In this document: positions 34,725 to 47,800 of the stretch, in pieces
Numbering within the stretch: position 1 is the stretch's first letter
Layout: every line of letters begins with the position of its first letter
NCBI GenBank assembly: GCA_029582155.1
Contig: CM055909.1
Coordinates: forward strand, 19,360,798-19,424,797
Direction of reading: 5' to 3'
Source of the DNA: Panopea generosa
Taxonomy: Eukaryota > Mollusca > Bivalvia > Adapedonta > Hiatellidae
DNA: 64,000 nt
Program-made: the position numbers and the translations under genes
Notes under the pieces: generated by a model
What the model saw: the letters and a program-made list of their open reading frames with translations, nothing else
What the model was told of the DNA's origin: nothing
The model's database searches: none

Positions 34725-37700
34725 GGCATAGTACCACCATTGCAAAAAGGAAGTGCTTCCGTGGGGTAGTCGCATAATGGCGGTTATAAATAATCCTCAA
34801 TTCTTCTTCTTTAAAAATGCATTTTCCTTATTTTAATGCTCATTTTTTTATTTGAATGGCATTATTGATGTATTTTGAACATTTTGATAGCATTGTCATG
34901 TTTGAATTGTGAATTTAGAAAAAAAAATGATGCTTGGAAATTGGGGTATGAATTCATGATTTCGGAAGTCTACTTTCACTTTGTCACCAGTGTACACACT
35001 GAGCAGAAAAAAAATCTCTTATATGACACATGACCCCTACTTTTCTCATCATATTTTGATAGTGCAGAGGTTGACAAACAGTAAAATGTAGGTTTCACTT
35101 CTTTCATTTGGGACCCTCTATGAATGACAAGCCTTCAAACTTTTATTATTTACTATAGAATAAAGAACAAAAATCAATGGTGGGGTTACACCTATAAGAG
35201 AGACTTGAGTGAAATGGGGGTGATTTTCCAAAATGTTAATTGTAGGTAAAATAACCTCTTTTCTACACTCTCATAGTATTAAATGACAAATTGGAGACAT
35301 TTGCTTCATAAAAAAACACATTTTGGCAAGTGTATGCCTCAAATAAAGCATATATGTGCATATTTACATTGAAATTTCATGAAAAATCACAAAATTTTGA
35401 AGATTTTTTATTTTGGATGATTTAAATGTGCAATTGTTAGCATGTACATTGTATTGAATAATGTATTTTGGTAAGATAATGTCTTCAGTGTATCATGAGA
35501 CTGTTTTGGTGCAAAAATTTTAATGGAATTAGGTAAAAAAAATTTTTTTTGGGTAAAATTAGTCAAACACATCAAAATTGCATGTCGGTCAACATCTCGC
35601 GCCTGTATATAATGATCATGTAAAAAGTGGTATTTTGACAAAAGTTTCAGTATTTAATAGCTGCAACTTGGCAGTATTACTTCAAATTGGTAGTACTTAG
35701 CAAAAATGAGGTAATTATGTAATTAAAAAAAAAAGAGTTTCCTTATAGGCATAGTACCACCATTGCAAAAAGGAAGTGCTTCCGTGGGGTAGTCGCATAA
35801 TGGCGGTTATAAATAATCCTCAATTCTTCTTCTTTAAAAATGCATTTTCCTTATTTTAATGCTCATTTTTTTATTTGAATGGCATTATTGATGTATTTTG
35901 AACATTTTGATAGCATTGTCATGTTTGAATTGTGAATTTAGAAAAAAAAATGATGCTTGGAAATTGGGGTATGAATTCATGATTTCGGAAGTCTACTTTC
36001 ACTTTGTCACCAGTGTACACACTGAGCAGAAAAAAAATCTCTTATATGACACATGACCCCTACTTTTCTCATCATATTTTGATAGTGCAGAGGTTGACAA
36101 ACAGTAAAATGTAGGTTTCACTTCTTTCATTTGGGACCCTCTATGAATGACAAGCCTTCAAACTTTTATTATTTACTATAGAATAAAGAACAAAAATCAA
36201 TGGTGGGGTTACACCTATAAGAGAGACTTGAGTGAAATGGGGGTGATTTTCCAAAATGTTAATTGTAGGTAAAATAACCTCTTTTCTACACTCTCATAGT
36301 ATTAAATGACAAATTGGAGACATTTGCTTCATAAAAAAACACATTTTGGCAAGTGTATGCCTCAAATTAAGCATATATGTGCATATTTACATTGAAATTT
36401 CATGAAAAATCACAAAATTTTGAAGATTTTTTATTTTGGATGATTTAAATGTGCAATTGTTAGCATGTACATTGTATTGAATAATGTATTTTGGTAAGAT
36501 AATGTCTTCAGTGTATCATGAGACTGTTTTGGTGCAAAAATTTTAATGGAATTAGGTAAAAAAAATTTTTTTTGGGTAAAATTAGTCAAACACATCAAAA
36601 TTGCATGTCGGTCAACATCTCGCGCCTGTATATAATGATCATGTAAAAAGTGGTATTTTGACAAAAGTTTCAGTATTTAATAGCTGCAACTTGGCAGTAT
36701 TACTTCAAATTGGTAGTACTTAGCAAAAATGAGGTAATTATGTAATTAAAAAAAAAAGAGTTTCCTTATAGGCATAGTACCACCATTGCAAAAAGGAAGT
36801 GCTTCCGTGGGGTAGTCGCATAATGGCGGTTATAAATAATCCTCAATTCTTCTTCTTTAAAAATGCATTTTCCTTATTTTAATGCTCATTTTTTTATTTG
36901 AATGGCATTATTGATGTATTTTGAACATTTTGATAGCATTGTCATGTTTGAATTGTGAATTTAGAAAAAAAAATGATGCTTGGAAATTGGGGTATGAATT
37001 CATGATTTCGGAAGTCTACTTTCACTTTGTCACCAGTGTACACACTGAGCAGAAAAAAAATCTCTTATATGACACATGACCCCTACTTTTCTCATCATAT
37101 TTTGATAGTGCAGAGGTTGACAAACAGTAAAATGTAGGTTTCACTTCTTTCATTTGGGACCCTCTATGAATGACAAGCCTTCAAACTTTTATTATTTACT
37201 ATAGAATAAAGAACAAAAATCAATGGTGGGGTTACACCTATAAGAGAGACTTGAGTGAAATGGGGGTGATTTTCCAAAATGTTAATTGTAGGTAAAATAA
37301 CCTCTTTTCTACACTCTCATAGTATTACATGACAAATTGGAGACATTTGCTTCATAAAAAAACACATTTTGGCAAGTGTATGCCTCAAATAAAGCATATA
37401 TGTGCATATTTACATTGAAATTTCATGAAAAATCACAAAATTTTGAAGATTTTTTATTTTGGATGATTTAAATGTGCAATTTTTAGCATGTACATTGTAT
37501 TGAATAATGTATTTTGGTAAGATAATGTCTTCAGTGTATCATGAGACTGTTTTGGTGCAAAAATTTTAATGGAATTAGGTAAAAAAAATTTTTTTTGGGT
37601 AAAATTAGTCAAACACATCAAAATTGCATGTCGGTCAACATCTCGCGCCTGTATATAATGATCATGTAAAAAGTGGTATTTTGACAAAAGTTTCAGTATT

Positions 37701-38262
37701 TAATAGCTGCAACTTGGCAGTATTACTTCAAATTGGTAGTACTTAGCAAAAATGAGGTAATTATGTAATTAAAAAAAAAAGAGTTTCCTTATAGGCATAG
37801 TACCACCATTGCAAAAAGGAAGTGCTTCCGTGGGGTAGTCGCATAATGGCGGTTATAAATAATCCTCAATTCTTCTTCTTTAAAAATGCATTTTCCTTAT
37901 TTTAATGCTCATTTTTTTATTTGAATGGCATTATTGATGTATTTTGAACATTTTGATAGCATTGTCATGTTTGAATTGTGAATTTAGAAAAAAAAATGAT
38001 GCTTGGAAATTGGGGTATGAATTCATGATTTCGGAAGTCTACTTTCACTTTGTCACCAGTGTACACACTGAGCAGAAAAAAAATCTCTTATATGACACAT
38101 GACCCCTACTTTTCTCATCATATTTTGATAGTGCAGAGGTTGACAAACAGTAAAATGTAGGTTTCACTTCTTTCATTTGGGACCCTCTATGAATGACAAG
38201 CCTTCAAACTTTTATTATTTACTATAGAATAAAGAACAAAAATCAATGGTGGGGTTACACCT
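34725..38262 (+). repeat. 1,023-bp tandem array, 3.46 nearly identical units
   Basis: Units begin at GGCATAGTACCACCATTGC at 34725, 35748, 36771 and 37794, spaced exactly 1,023 bases. The last unit stops after 469 bases at GGTTACACCT. I see only a few substitutions between units (for example near 36367, 37326 and 37482), so amplification is recent or the units are being homogenised. No credible coding sequence lies in the unit; the identical 77-codon frames in each unit are AT-rich and have no domain. Confidence 0.95.
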
Positions 38263-38505
38263 TGACATTTCATTTTACCCCCGCGTAACAAGCGGAAGGC
38301 AAATCCTACCCATACACCGTTTAGTTTATTGTGCGGATTTTCTTGTTTTGCGTTTCAAGTAGGCCCGTTACAGATTATGTGCAGCGGATTATGAGTAACA
38401 GTACTGTGTCCTTCCGTAAAATGCGACACTCACATATGCGTTAATCAGGAGAAATACTATGTACACAAAAGTAAAATGCCTTTGTGCATAAAACTAAAAA
38501 ATGTG

Positions 38506-38698
38506 GATTATGGCAGGCCAAACGTTGCAATATTGTAAAACTCTTTTTCTTGTTCGAACTTAACATTTATTTTGTTAAATTGTACATATATGATGTTAAA
38601 TGGATATGTATGTTATTCGGTTTGCAACTTAACAATTTAACAACAGAACAAGAAAAAAGAGTTTAACAATATTACAACTTTTGGCCTTCCATAGTGGA
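38506..38698. repeat. Foldback (hairpin) element, about 190 bp
   Basis: AGGCCAAACGTTGCAATATT, GTAAAACTCTTTTTCTTGTTC on the left is answered on the right by the reverse complement of AGGCCAAAAGTTGTAATATT, GTTAAACTCTTTTTTCTTGTTC. The arms are about 45 bp with a loop near 100 bp. It lies 240 bases past the end of the 1,023-bp array. Confidence 0.65.
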
Positions 38699-38699
38699 T

Positions 38700-39887
38700 A
38701 TGAAACAAATATGGTAGTCTGATACATACTCACCCATTCCCAGGATGTTACGCAGTCGGGCAAGGGTATAGAGATATATATATAAGTCAGTGTATATCTA
38801 TTAGGACGACACGTAGAAAATAAATTCAAGGGGAGATAAATCAGTCTTAAATTACAGTTGGAATTCAGAATTGTTCTAGCAATTATGGTTATATACAAGA
38901 TGTACATGATTGATTAGAATCCAGTCAAATGTAAAACTTCTTTTTATCAACAAAGATGAGACATTACTTAAAGGACAACAAATGTCATACAAATGACCAT
39001 GGCATCGTCTTTAGTGGCCTTTGAGCCACAGTAGAAGACATGCTAATTTTTTATCAAGAAATAGAGCCAAACTGCTTTAAATATGGCAAAACAAAATTTG
39101 AAACAACAGTTGTCAGAAGACAACAAAGCTCGCCGATGGGATTAAACTCACCATCAATGCAAAGATTTGGGAGTGGAGGCAAACGCAACTAAACGCGAAG
39201 TCTCATTCATATCCAATAAGTGGTTGCATATATATCTTACCTAATAAAAAACTTAAACCTGAAAAATAAAATTAAGTACAAAAAGGGCCATAACTCTGCC
39301 AAAATGCAACCCAAGTTATGGTTCTTGTCTGTGTGTGTTCCAACGATGATGGTGAACGCACATGTGAAGTTTTATTCATATTCAATGAGTTGTTGCATAG
39401 ATATCTTACCTGATAATAAAATTTAACCTTCGTCCCGACGAGCTAAAATTGGCTACAAAACTGATTAAGAAAATAAAAAATCATTTTTCCAATTAAGTAT
39501 GGAAAGCAAAACAGCAAACCAATATCACTTTTTTTATCATAATCTTACTGACATACTAAACTTTATACATTTCAATAAGATTATTGTCCAAGAATGTCAG
39601 AAAATCATTTTTATTTTTACATTTTTGTTTTTTTTTGTTTTGTTTTATGCATGTAAATCTTGGGCAATTATTTGACTCTATGTCGGTATTTACAAGATGG
39701 GCGAGTGGGTGAATGAGGTATTAATAAATTGGAGATGGGTCATGTTGTACTAATGAGTCACACCGACTCAAAAGGAAGGTACATTCTAGGCTCATACTCC
39801 AGTAACAAAAAATGACAAAAAACTACATGTGATATATGGGACATATAGAATGGACTAGCAATACCAACAAATGAATATACATGTTTT
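38700..39887. other. No gene; dispersed repeat relic
   Basis: TTGTCAGAAGACAACAAAGC at 39111 recurs at 63949 (GTGTCAGAAGACAACAAAGC), with AAAGGGCCATA further on in both, so a repeat family is shared with the window's right edge. A two-fold ATTCATATYCAATRAGTKGTTGCATA unit lies near 39207 and 39376. Confidence 0.5.
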
Positions 39888-40052
39888 TGATTGAATATTT
39901 AGCGTCATTTTATGCTAACAGACGATCAGTTAACGTAACCACTGTATCCTGGGATCCTGAAAGATAAACCAGTACTCGAGCACACCCCATCTCCGCAAGT
40001 AATTTTCCCACTCGAATCAGCGGTAAGAGACGAATGATAATGAAACACATGT
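39888..40052 (-). repeat. tRNA-derived SINE, 3' half only
   Basis: The tail and body (TTGATTGAATATTTAGCGTC, AACAGACGATCAGTTAAC, CACCCCATCTCCGCAAGTAA) are present; the tRNA head is missing. 5' truncation is typical of target-primed insertion. Confidence 0.75.
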
Positions 40053-41989
40053 ACGGGCAGATCCAATATTATTCAGTATACCAGTTCTGCAGAATTGAGG
40101 GTTTTCAATTCTATTTAGGTCGGACTTCTTTGCTTGTTAGATTATGGAATTTCCCATTAATTATTGGTTACCAGTAGGTGGCGCTTATGGAGATAGTTGT
40201 TACGCCATCTTGGGAAACACATTTTGGGTTGGGTCGAAAAAAAATATAAAAATAAGAAAATTTAAATGCATACCCCCTCTAAAATGGCCATGGACTGAGC
40301 AGAATAAGCATTGTACGATGTGAGCTGGAACATTCCATAATGCATGAGATATGAAAAATATTGTAATGCTAAAGCAATCACGGTGGGTGGGGACAGGTGT
40401 GGGTTGAAATAAATCAAAGCAAAGGTTAAACAATAAGTGAAGAAAAAGATGTACAGGAGATTTGGCAGGGTGTGGGGGAGTTGGGGTTGGTATCACTGGT
40501 GGAACATAAGAAATAATAAAAATAAAGAGAGGGGTGGGGATGTGACCCATGAAACCTTGACCTTTAAAATAACTTATAAATAGCCCTTAACAAATAAAAA
40601 TGACCACTTCCTTAAGACCTGTCCTCATAAGAAAATTAAATATAGCATGCTATTTCTCAATAGTTATAACTGAAAGCAAAATTAAAGTGAATTACATTAC
40701 AACATATATCAATTCAGTAAGAAATATTTTAATCGGAACATAAGGTCATGCTCAAGACATGATCCTACTGTACAGCAAATTTCATTTGACTCAGTTTAAA
40801 ACTGTGGGACGTGTTCTGTTCGCAAGGTTGTTGGTCTTAAGTGTGATGTAAAAAATGAATTTAGATACGAAAGGACCGTAACTCATCATTGAAACATTCT
40901 GTATGGTTTTGAGTAGTACAATCCAAAACACGAAGTATGTATGGACTTGAAGTCACCAGAGCTATGTATACATTTGGGGACGTCTAGGCCATACAGATTT
41001 TGAGAAAGCAGTTAAACGTTAACAATTCATGTTGTGCAGGCTAAGTCATTTATTCATAGAGGCGAACGCCAATGTTATAATAAAGCACGTGCATGGTTTT
41101 GATAAAACTACTAATAACACAGTTTTAGACCAACTTTGATGACTCTGTGTCAAACAGTATCGGAGAAACAGGGCTCAGCACATAAGCTAAAAATAGAGTT
41201 GCTGACAAACAGACGCTGTCGACGAAAAGTAACCAGTAGCCTATGTGTCTTTTTTTCTCCAAAGCAGCGAGACAAAAATGTAATTAACACACTGTAAATA
41301 GACGCAAACATTGATATTACTTTCATCTATGTATATAGGTTAGAAGATATACCACGCAAATTCTAACGGGCTAAGATGTTGGTCATGATATGCAATATAA
41401 AACTAATTTTGAAAACTGTGAGCGATTTGATTAACTGAGAAAGTAAGTCAACATCTAAATTTAATAAATATACCGATATGACAAACGGATATGTACAACC
41501 TTGTTTGGTAATGATTGGCCAATCTTGGCGCTTGTGCCATGCAGTGGGTCAAGCAGAATATAGCTATAACCAGCTCGTTGAAAACAGACAGTGCTACTGA
41601 GAGGGGTGTTGAATGATGGTGGTCATAAACTATCCTTACTGTTTACGTAAAGAAGCCTCGCCTACATATGTTATGTCCACGAAATGATCTAACTGTACAT
41701 AGTCTGAAAGACACATATGAAACCTGTAGAAATCGGTGCGACAACACGCGTTACTTTTAAGAAATAAGTGTTTAAAAAGGTCATGTACAAACAATTGTAT
41801 TCGTGAAACCAATTCCGGATAGTTTCGGAACGCACTTCGCTAAATACCAGAAATACGAATATCTCTGCGCATTTATTCCGGCAAACTCGCTCGGGAATTA
41901 TCGGATTTAGGATTAATCGACGACAACAACACTTCGCATTCTGACTGTAAAATACGAATTAGAATACATGTTTCTGAACAAAAAGTTCA
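40053..41989. other. No gene seen
   Basis: No supported frame. GATTTGATTAACTGAGAAAG-like sequence near 41420 resembles 59710-59760, which flanks the FLYWCH-MULE, indicating another dispersed repeat. Confidence 0.4.
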
Positions 41990-42300
41990 TAAAATAGCTT
42001 ATTTATTTGATAGCATTTAAATATTCAATGTTAAATATTTGTTTGAATTGTGATTTTCTATTCACTATAAAGTAAGGCCTAAATATGGAGGTATGGATAC
42101 ATAATTTCTGAAGTCAACTTTCACTTTGTAACAGTGTACACAATGCATAGAATAAATCCTTCAGACGAAACATAATGATCCCTATACTTTTGGAACAAAA
42201 TTTGGCATTGAATATCTATTTTAACAACGTGTAAATCTTTAATTTGGGTCTTTCTATGAATGACCAGTTTTTAATAAGATACAAAAATTAAAATGAATTG
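41990..42300 (+). repeat. Diverged direct copy of the 1,023-bp unit's first part
   Basis: The blocks TTTGAATTGTGA, GGTATGGATACATAATTTC, AAGTCAACTTTCACTTTGT, CAGTGTACACA and CCCTATACTTTT appear in the same order as in the array unit. The copy is ragged at both ends. Confidence 0.6.
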
Positions 42301-43139
42301 TGGTTTGACGTATTGGAAAACATAAACAAGTTCAAAGTTGTTGTCGTATGTGTTTTATGTTCAATACACGTAATAAGCATTTGACGAAATTGAACATTCC
42401 GATTTACAACATGATGTCGTTGACCACGTAGATGTCTCGTTGTGGAACCTTTACACACTGACGGAGCTAGTGACATCATCTGGGATACACATATGTAGAT
42501 ATAATCCAATATCCTTTATTTATTCAGTTCATATATACATGAAATCATGAGGTCATGGAAAGTTGTAAAGTGTTATGGCTCATATAAGATGGTTAGTAAC
42601 GTATACAGCATGCATTTCAGAGATAGTTCAAATTCATATCCTAGGAAATGGAACAACATTTGTCAGTTTTTGTGGGAGAGGTCCACGATATGCATGGTTA
42701 CATTCATATAATTGGCCTGTAACATTTGACATTATACGTAAATTATTTCAATCCATTTTCTTATTATCAAAATATTAACATCCACTGTCAAACAGTAGAT
42801 AACAAATAATTACTATAAGTGTTAAAATAGTACACCTCGAAAATAGATGTCATGACAACAATAATCAACAGGAATCTTAGTCGCATAGTTATTTTACAAT
42901 TCAACCGGACGTCAAGGATGTGTATTGAGTTTCAGCAGTGCCCACATGTCTTTCTGCAGGCTGTGAAAGCATTGAAGTCATCCAAACACGCACCGGCAGT
43001 ACCGCAATACCAGTCTGATTCGTCATCCGTACACGCTGCAATAAATGTGATGTCAAATATGAACACAGTGTATTTAGTTATAGTGACTATTATCAGTGGC
43101 AAAACCATGTGACTTAATGCTATGTAGTGGTGCCAAATA

Positions 43140-43495
43140 TCAGAGGAAAGAGCTCGCTTTAGATAATTTTATGAAGATAACTTCCTTAACATTTCATGAA
43201 CATCTCTGTATTGAGACGACCCAATGGTTATGTAACTTGACAATGCAAGATTTGTATTTTTCTTGCAATAAGTTCAACGGCGTTTTGTGCTCAGTTGAGA
43301 CAATTATAGTATGGAGCGGTGCAATTTACAGACAAAACAACAACACCTTTGCACATTTTGCAAGCAATACGGATTTCTATATCCACTTGATATCACCGGT
43401 GCTTCATATCTATACGGAGACTGCGTTCTTTGTTTTGTGAATTTGCATGAACAATTAATAAAGTTACCTGCAAAATTTGTTACCTGAAGTGGGCA
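43140..43495. mobile_element. Foldback MITE, copy 1
   Basis: It aligns end to end with 63547-63900: ACTTCCTTAACATTTCATGA, GCAAGATTTGTATTTTTCTTG, CAACGGCGTTTTGTGCTCAG, GTATGGAGCGGTGCA, TATCACCGGTGCTTCA, then AATTAATAAAGTTACCTGC. Two independent copies with the same limits support mobility. The long plus frame over it is a by-product. Confidence 0.6.
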
Positions 43496-43687
43496 TTTTT
43501 CCTCCAACTTTTTGCACTACGCCATAGCAAAAAGTCACGTGGGTTTCCATCGTGCTATAGGAGAGAAACGAATAGAGAGCTCTACCATTACAAATCTCCT
43601 ATATGACAGTAAAAGTGCCCGTAGCTCACCATTTCTAAACTGACGTGAAGAGTTCGGATCCAATTGTACTCAAAATGTGTTAAAATC

Positions 43688-43970
43688 ATTGATTGATTGA
43701 TTGAATATTAAGAGTAAATTTTATGCCATCGAGGGCTAACAGACGATCATTTAACCTAACCACTGTTTTTTTATCCTGAAAGGTTAAAATCCCATCTCTG
43801 CAAGTAACTGCTAACATTCCCAATTAAATTAGCGGTGAGAGACGAATTGTAATGAGACAAAATGTCGTATGTCAGTCATCACGAAGACTGTTGCCGGGCG
43901 GGGATTCAAACTTACGACCGCTGGATTGATAGTGAACATGCTACTGACTGAGCTAATCGGGTCCGGCGGA
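43688..43970 (-). repeat. tRNA-derived SINE, nearly full length
   Basis: The tail (GATTGATTGATTGAATATT), body and tRNA head (TTGCCGGGCGGGGATTC, ACTGACTGAGCTAATCGGG) all match the copy at 2097. A short gap lies in the body near 43780. Confidence 0.8.
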
Positions 43971-43999
43971 TTAAAAAGCAGAGAATGTGTCTGATATTT

Positions 44000-44664
44000 G
44001 CAACGTATTTTATTATGCTGATGGTCTTAACCGGGTGCACTCGAAGGCATAGCGCCTTCATTGGAAAACAGGAAGGGTATCACTGGAATATGGTGAACCG
44101 TAGCGACGGTAGTATGTCTACGTATTAAATGGAGTATATCATTTTTTTCTTCAAAATTTGGATATTGCAAAAAAACATTTCCCCCTAATATATCATGCCT
44201 ATATACCCACTAACCCCGTTTTGCCAAAAGCATAGATCTATTTAAACATTCCAAAATAGTACATTGAAAAGGGATTTCCTAACTTGGGCTAGGCGCCGAG
44301 GTAAAAAATAGATTTCCAACTGAAAATTGCAACCTATTTAGCTACGTATTAAATGAGCCAGATGGATTTATTTTAATTTCAATTATGATCTGTCATACAG
44401 GTTTACTTAAGTTCTGTCTATTTTTAGAATGGGGATTTCGTTCCAGGTTTACCGCTCCAATTGAAATATCGATTTGGTGACGTTTTGGTGGATTTGACAT
44501 ACCAAACTATTCGGATTTTATTTATTTATGATATTGAAATGCTTTTTATAAATTTTATGAATAATTTTATTTTCTTAAGATATTAAAAGCGTTTTTTCTT
44601 CAACTGAAAAACACCCACACACAACCAAACAACTATTTAAATATAACTCGATATGTTGTCTTAC
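44000..44664. other. VWA intron or 3' flank; diverged array-unit relic
   Basis: AAGGCATAGCGCCTTCATTG at 44046 followed by GAAAACAGGAAGG resembles the start of the 1,023-bp unit. I searched it for the next VWA-gene exon and found none. Confidence 0.4.
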
Positions 44665-44812
44665 CACTGCATGGCAATATGGAGCTCGCCAACTCGGCCT
44701 GGATGGTGCTTAACGCTTCGAAGTTTGCTACCGTGTACACGTGACGTGGGTCGGACGCTATATTGGTCAATTCTGTCTTGTTCGTTCCTGAACCTATGCC
44801 AATAGCAATTAT
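44665..44812 (-). CDS. VWA gene exon 4: last strands of VWA domain
   Basis: The acceptor is CATTGCAG before ATAATTGCT; the donor is AGTG before GTAAGACA. It encodes IIAIGIGSGTNKTELTNIAS and HVYTVANFEAL, the standard final strand and helix of a VWA fold, then a closing cysteine (ILPCSG). It ends in phase 1, so at least one more exon is expected at lower coordinates or outside the window. Confidence 0.85.
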
Positions 44813-47800
44813 CTGCAATGGTCAGTCAGATAAAACATATAACCAGTATAACGACAGAGGCTATGATTCAACAAAAGTAGTTAGTCACTAAAATATTGTA
44901 TCTATTTAATTATAAGGTGTTGATTGTAAAACAGGTGACGCACCGGATAAAATTCGTCTGTCGAAAACAGTACTTCTCGGACGAATACCGTATTACTCGG
45001 TTGAAAACCTAAGAGTGGGTACCGTCTCGTACGAAGACATAAATCGTTATTTTGGTATATCAACTGTGTCAAGTGTACAGAATGTATTTTGAAAGTTATG
45101 TTTAAATATTTAAATTTAGAAATAATGGTGTGAATACAATATGTAAATGTAATTTTACTTTCGCCATTGAAATACGACGACAATAGAATGGAAAACCAGT
45201 GGTGGCTTAACATTATTCTTGATCTATTAGCTAAATAAACTGATTTTCTTAATTGGCAATTGTTATATGAACGCAAACAATCTCCTGTGTACATCTTTAT
45301 ATTATGTTTATGTCAAAGGCTAGCCCTGCTTGTGTCGTCTTGATCAAACCTTGCAGTGTTGATCACCGCCAAAATGATCATACGCTACAGGGACTATTTT
45401 TTTATTCCACGACTTTCGTTCGTTTACATGTAAGCAGATGCAAATCAAACAATAAAATTATAATGTGGCCATTGCACTATGTCTTTTACAGGGGTGTACC
45501 TTGGCTGAAAACGATGTGTAGGCACAGTTGTAGTGGTCATGTTCAGCGATTTTTTCCCCAGCTAGGTTGTTGTAGGTGCGTTAAGGCGTTAATTTCTTAT
45601 GTTTTTAGAGGCCTGGTTATCCTTAATATTAACCTTGAATTCACTGTTTTATAACCAAATAAATTAATAAAAATAAGGAATTGTATATAAGCCCTTGGAT
45701 AAAATGATGTCAAATATCTGGATCATATTCAATGCTTTTTTTGTTGCGAATTTATAGTTAACCCTCGCTAGGGGTCGGATTTTTATTACATTTTTGGCAT
45801 TTTTAATTTTTCGATTTCTCAGAAAAAAGTGTAGGCACGTGCCTCCAGTGTCTATAGGAAGCTATGCCACTGATTTAAAACATAATATTATCAATCAATT
45901 AAGGAAGGTGTATCAAGACTTTCAAGTGCGTTGAATTTTATTTAAAATTGGCGATAAATTCTTTATATAAATAAAATGTGTACAGTTCAAATATATTATA
46001 CATATCTGTAGATGCATCACAACAAAATTACAATAAAACTCATTAATTCAAAAAGAAACACTGTATATTTTTAAAGCGCAGATTTCACCTTTAATTGAAT
46101 GACATTGCTGTTTAACAGTTTTGATAGCATTGTATTTCTTGAACTTCCCGTTTAGAAAAAGTTTAATATTTGGAGTGAAGTCGCATATTTCCCATCTCGT
46201 TTCAAGAAACATATTGACCAGACTTTGATGACAGTTATGGCTTTAATGTTATCTCTAACCCGGACATTTATAAGGCGGAAGCCCATAATTGATTCAATGA
46301 TCTAAATGAAAGAAGTGAATCTTTTCAAGCAATTTATTTTTTGTCAACATCTGCACTACCAATATATGATAGAAAACGTAGCGGTCATGTAGAATATAAG
46401 ATCTTTATTTTTCTGTTCAGGTTGTACACTTTGAACAAAGTGAAAATAGACTTCCGAAATCATGTATTCATACCCCAATTTTCAAGCATCATTTTTTTAC
46501 CCTCTTAATTCTCAGTCAAAACATGACAATACTTTCCAAATGTTCAAATACATCAACAATGTCTTTCAAATAAAAAATGAGCATTAGAATAAGAAAAAGT
46601 GCAAATAAGAAGAAATAATCATTAACTGACAACAGCAATTATGCGATGACCCTCAGACGTATTACAAGTTTTTCATAGGTAGAACTGTACATACGAGGGT
46701 ATAACGTTTATAAATGCATACATTAAAGCACAAACTTATAACCTTCTATTAACACACTCATTTGAGCAAGGAATTAGAGAGAATAAAGGTGCATGATTTG
46801 AGTAGAGTATATCATACAAAGATTGCAAATATATAATTTCATCATATTTTCAAATAAATCTTACAGACAAAGACATGAATGATGGCAGTCCACGTCTCAC
46901 TGCACTGTTGTGCTCCCTTTTTCCTTGAATCTTACGTTTAAAATAGTCCTATGTAATTTGGTTTTGGAATGTATTCAAAATTGTTCATAGTAGTTGTGAT
47001 TTCTTGCTGCAGATGATTTAAGCAAAAGCTGGCATAGAATATACTGCAATAAGACGTCGGTAGTGTTAAAAAAAAAATATGCATGTATTTCTGAGCATCT
47101 GGCGGCTACTTTTTTTACAAAAATGTAAGAGTGTCACTGCACCCTCTTTAAAAACAAAACAAGCTGGCCAATCTACCAGTTATTATGCATTTGTATGTGA
47201 GGGTACATTCTTGCTATGAAAAAAATACTTTAAAAAAATTATATGTGGAATTTGTACATTTTGTGTGGTATTGGTACACATATAGATACTATCAAGTGTT
47301 TTAATCGTGGAGATCCTAGACCTTATTTTATATAGAACAAAGAAAAAAAATCAACTGTGTAGTGAGACTTATAACTTGATAATCAGAGACATATAAACAT
47401 GTATCTTAGTCACTGTGTAAATATACACAATAGTAACAATGTTATGCCAACTAATTCATATTGTTAAATCACAAAACAGTGCAATTTGTGTCTTTGAATA
47501 ACTTATTATACTTTGAAAAGGAGATACGTTTATCCGATTTTCAAAAACATATTACTGGTTAACGAGAGTTCGAATGTTCAGTTTTGTAATTTATAAATTT
47601 GATATATCTATATATATTAAACCTATACTGCAATGTGACTCCCATTCTAACGCAATTCAAATTACGTAGGATGTGTGTCAAACCTTTAAATGTTTACAGT
47701 TATGCAATTTAAGAAACACGAAAACGTAATACTTATTACCTCTAGGTCCGCCTGCTGTGTGCGCAGGCGTGTGCTTTCTTCACGCGTTGCTGCCGGAAGA

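Noticed and set aside
35408-37687. Three identical 77-codon frames, one per 1,023-bp unit
   Set aside because: Identity comes from the DNA repeat; composition is AT-driven and no domain is seen.
43096-43440. 114-codon plus frame
   Set aside because: It coincides with the foldback MITE; the copy at 63547 does not preserve the frame.
45304-45654. 116-codon plus frame
   Set aside because: No domain, cysteine content and composition look random, and it falls just outside the VWA exon on the opposite strand.
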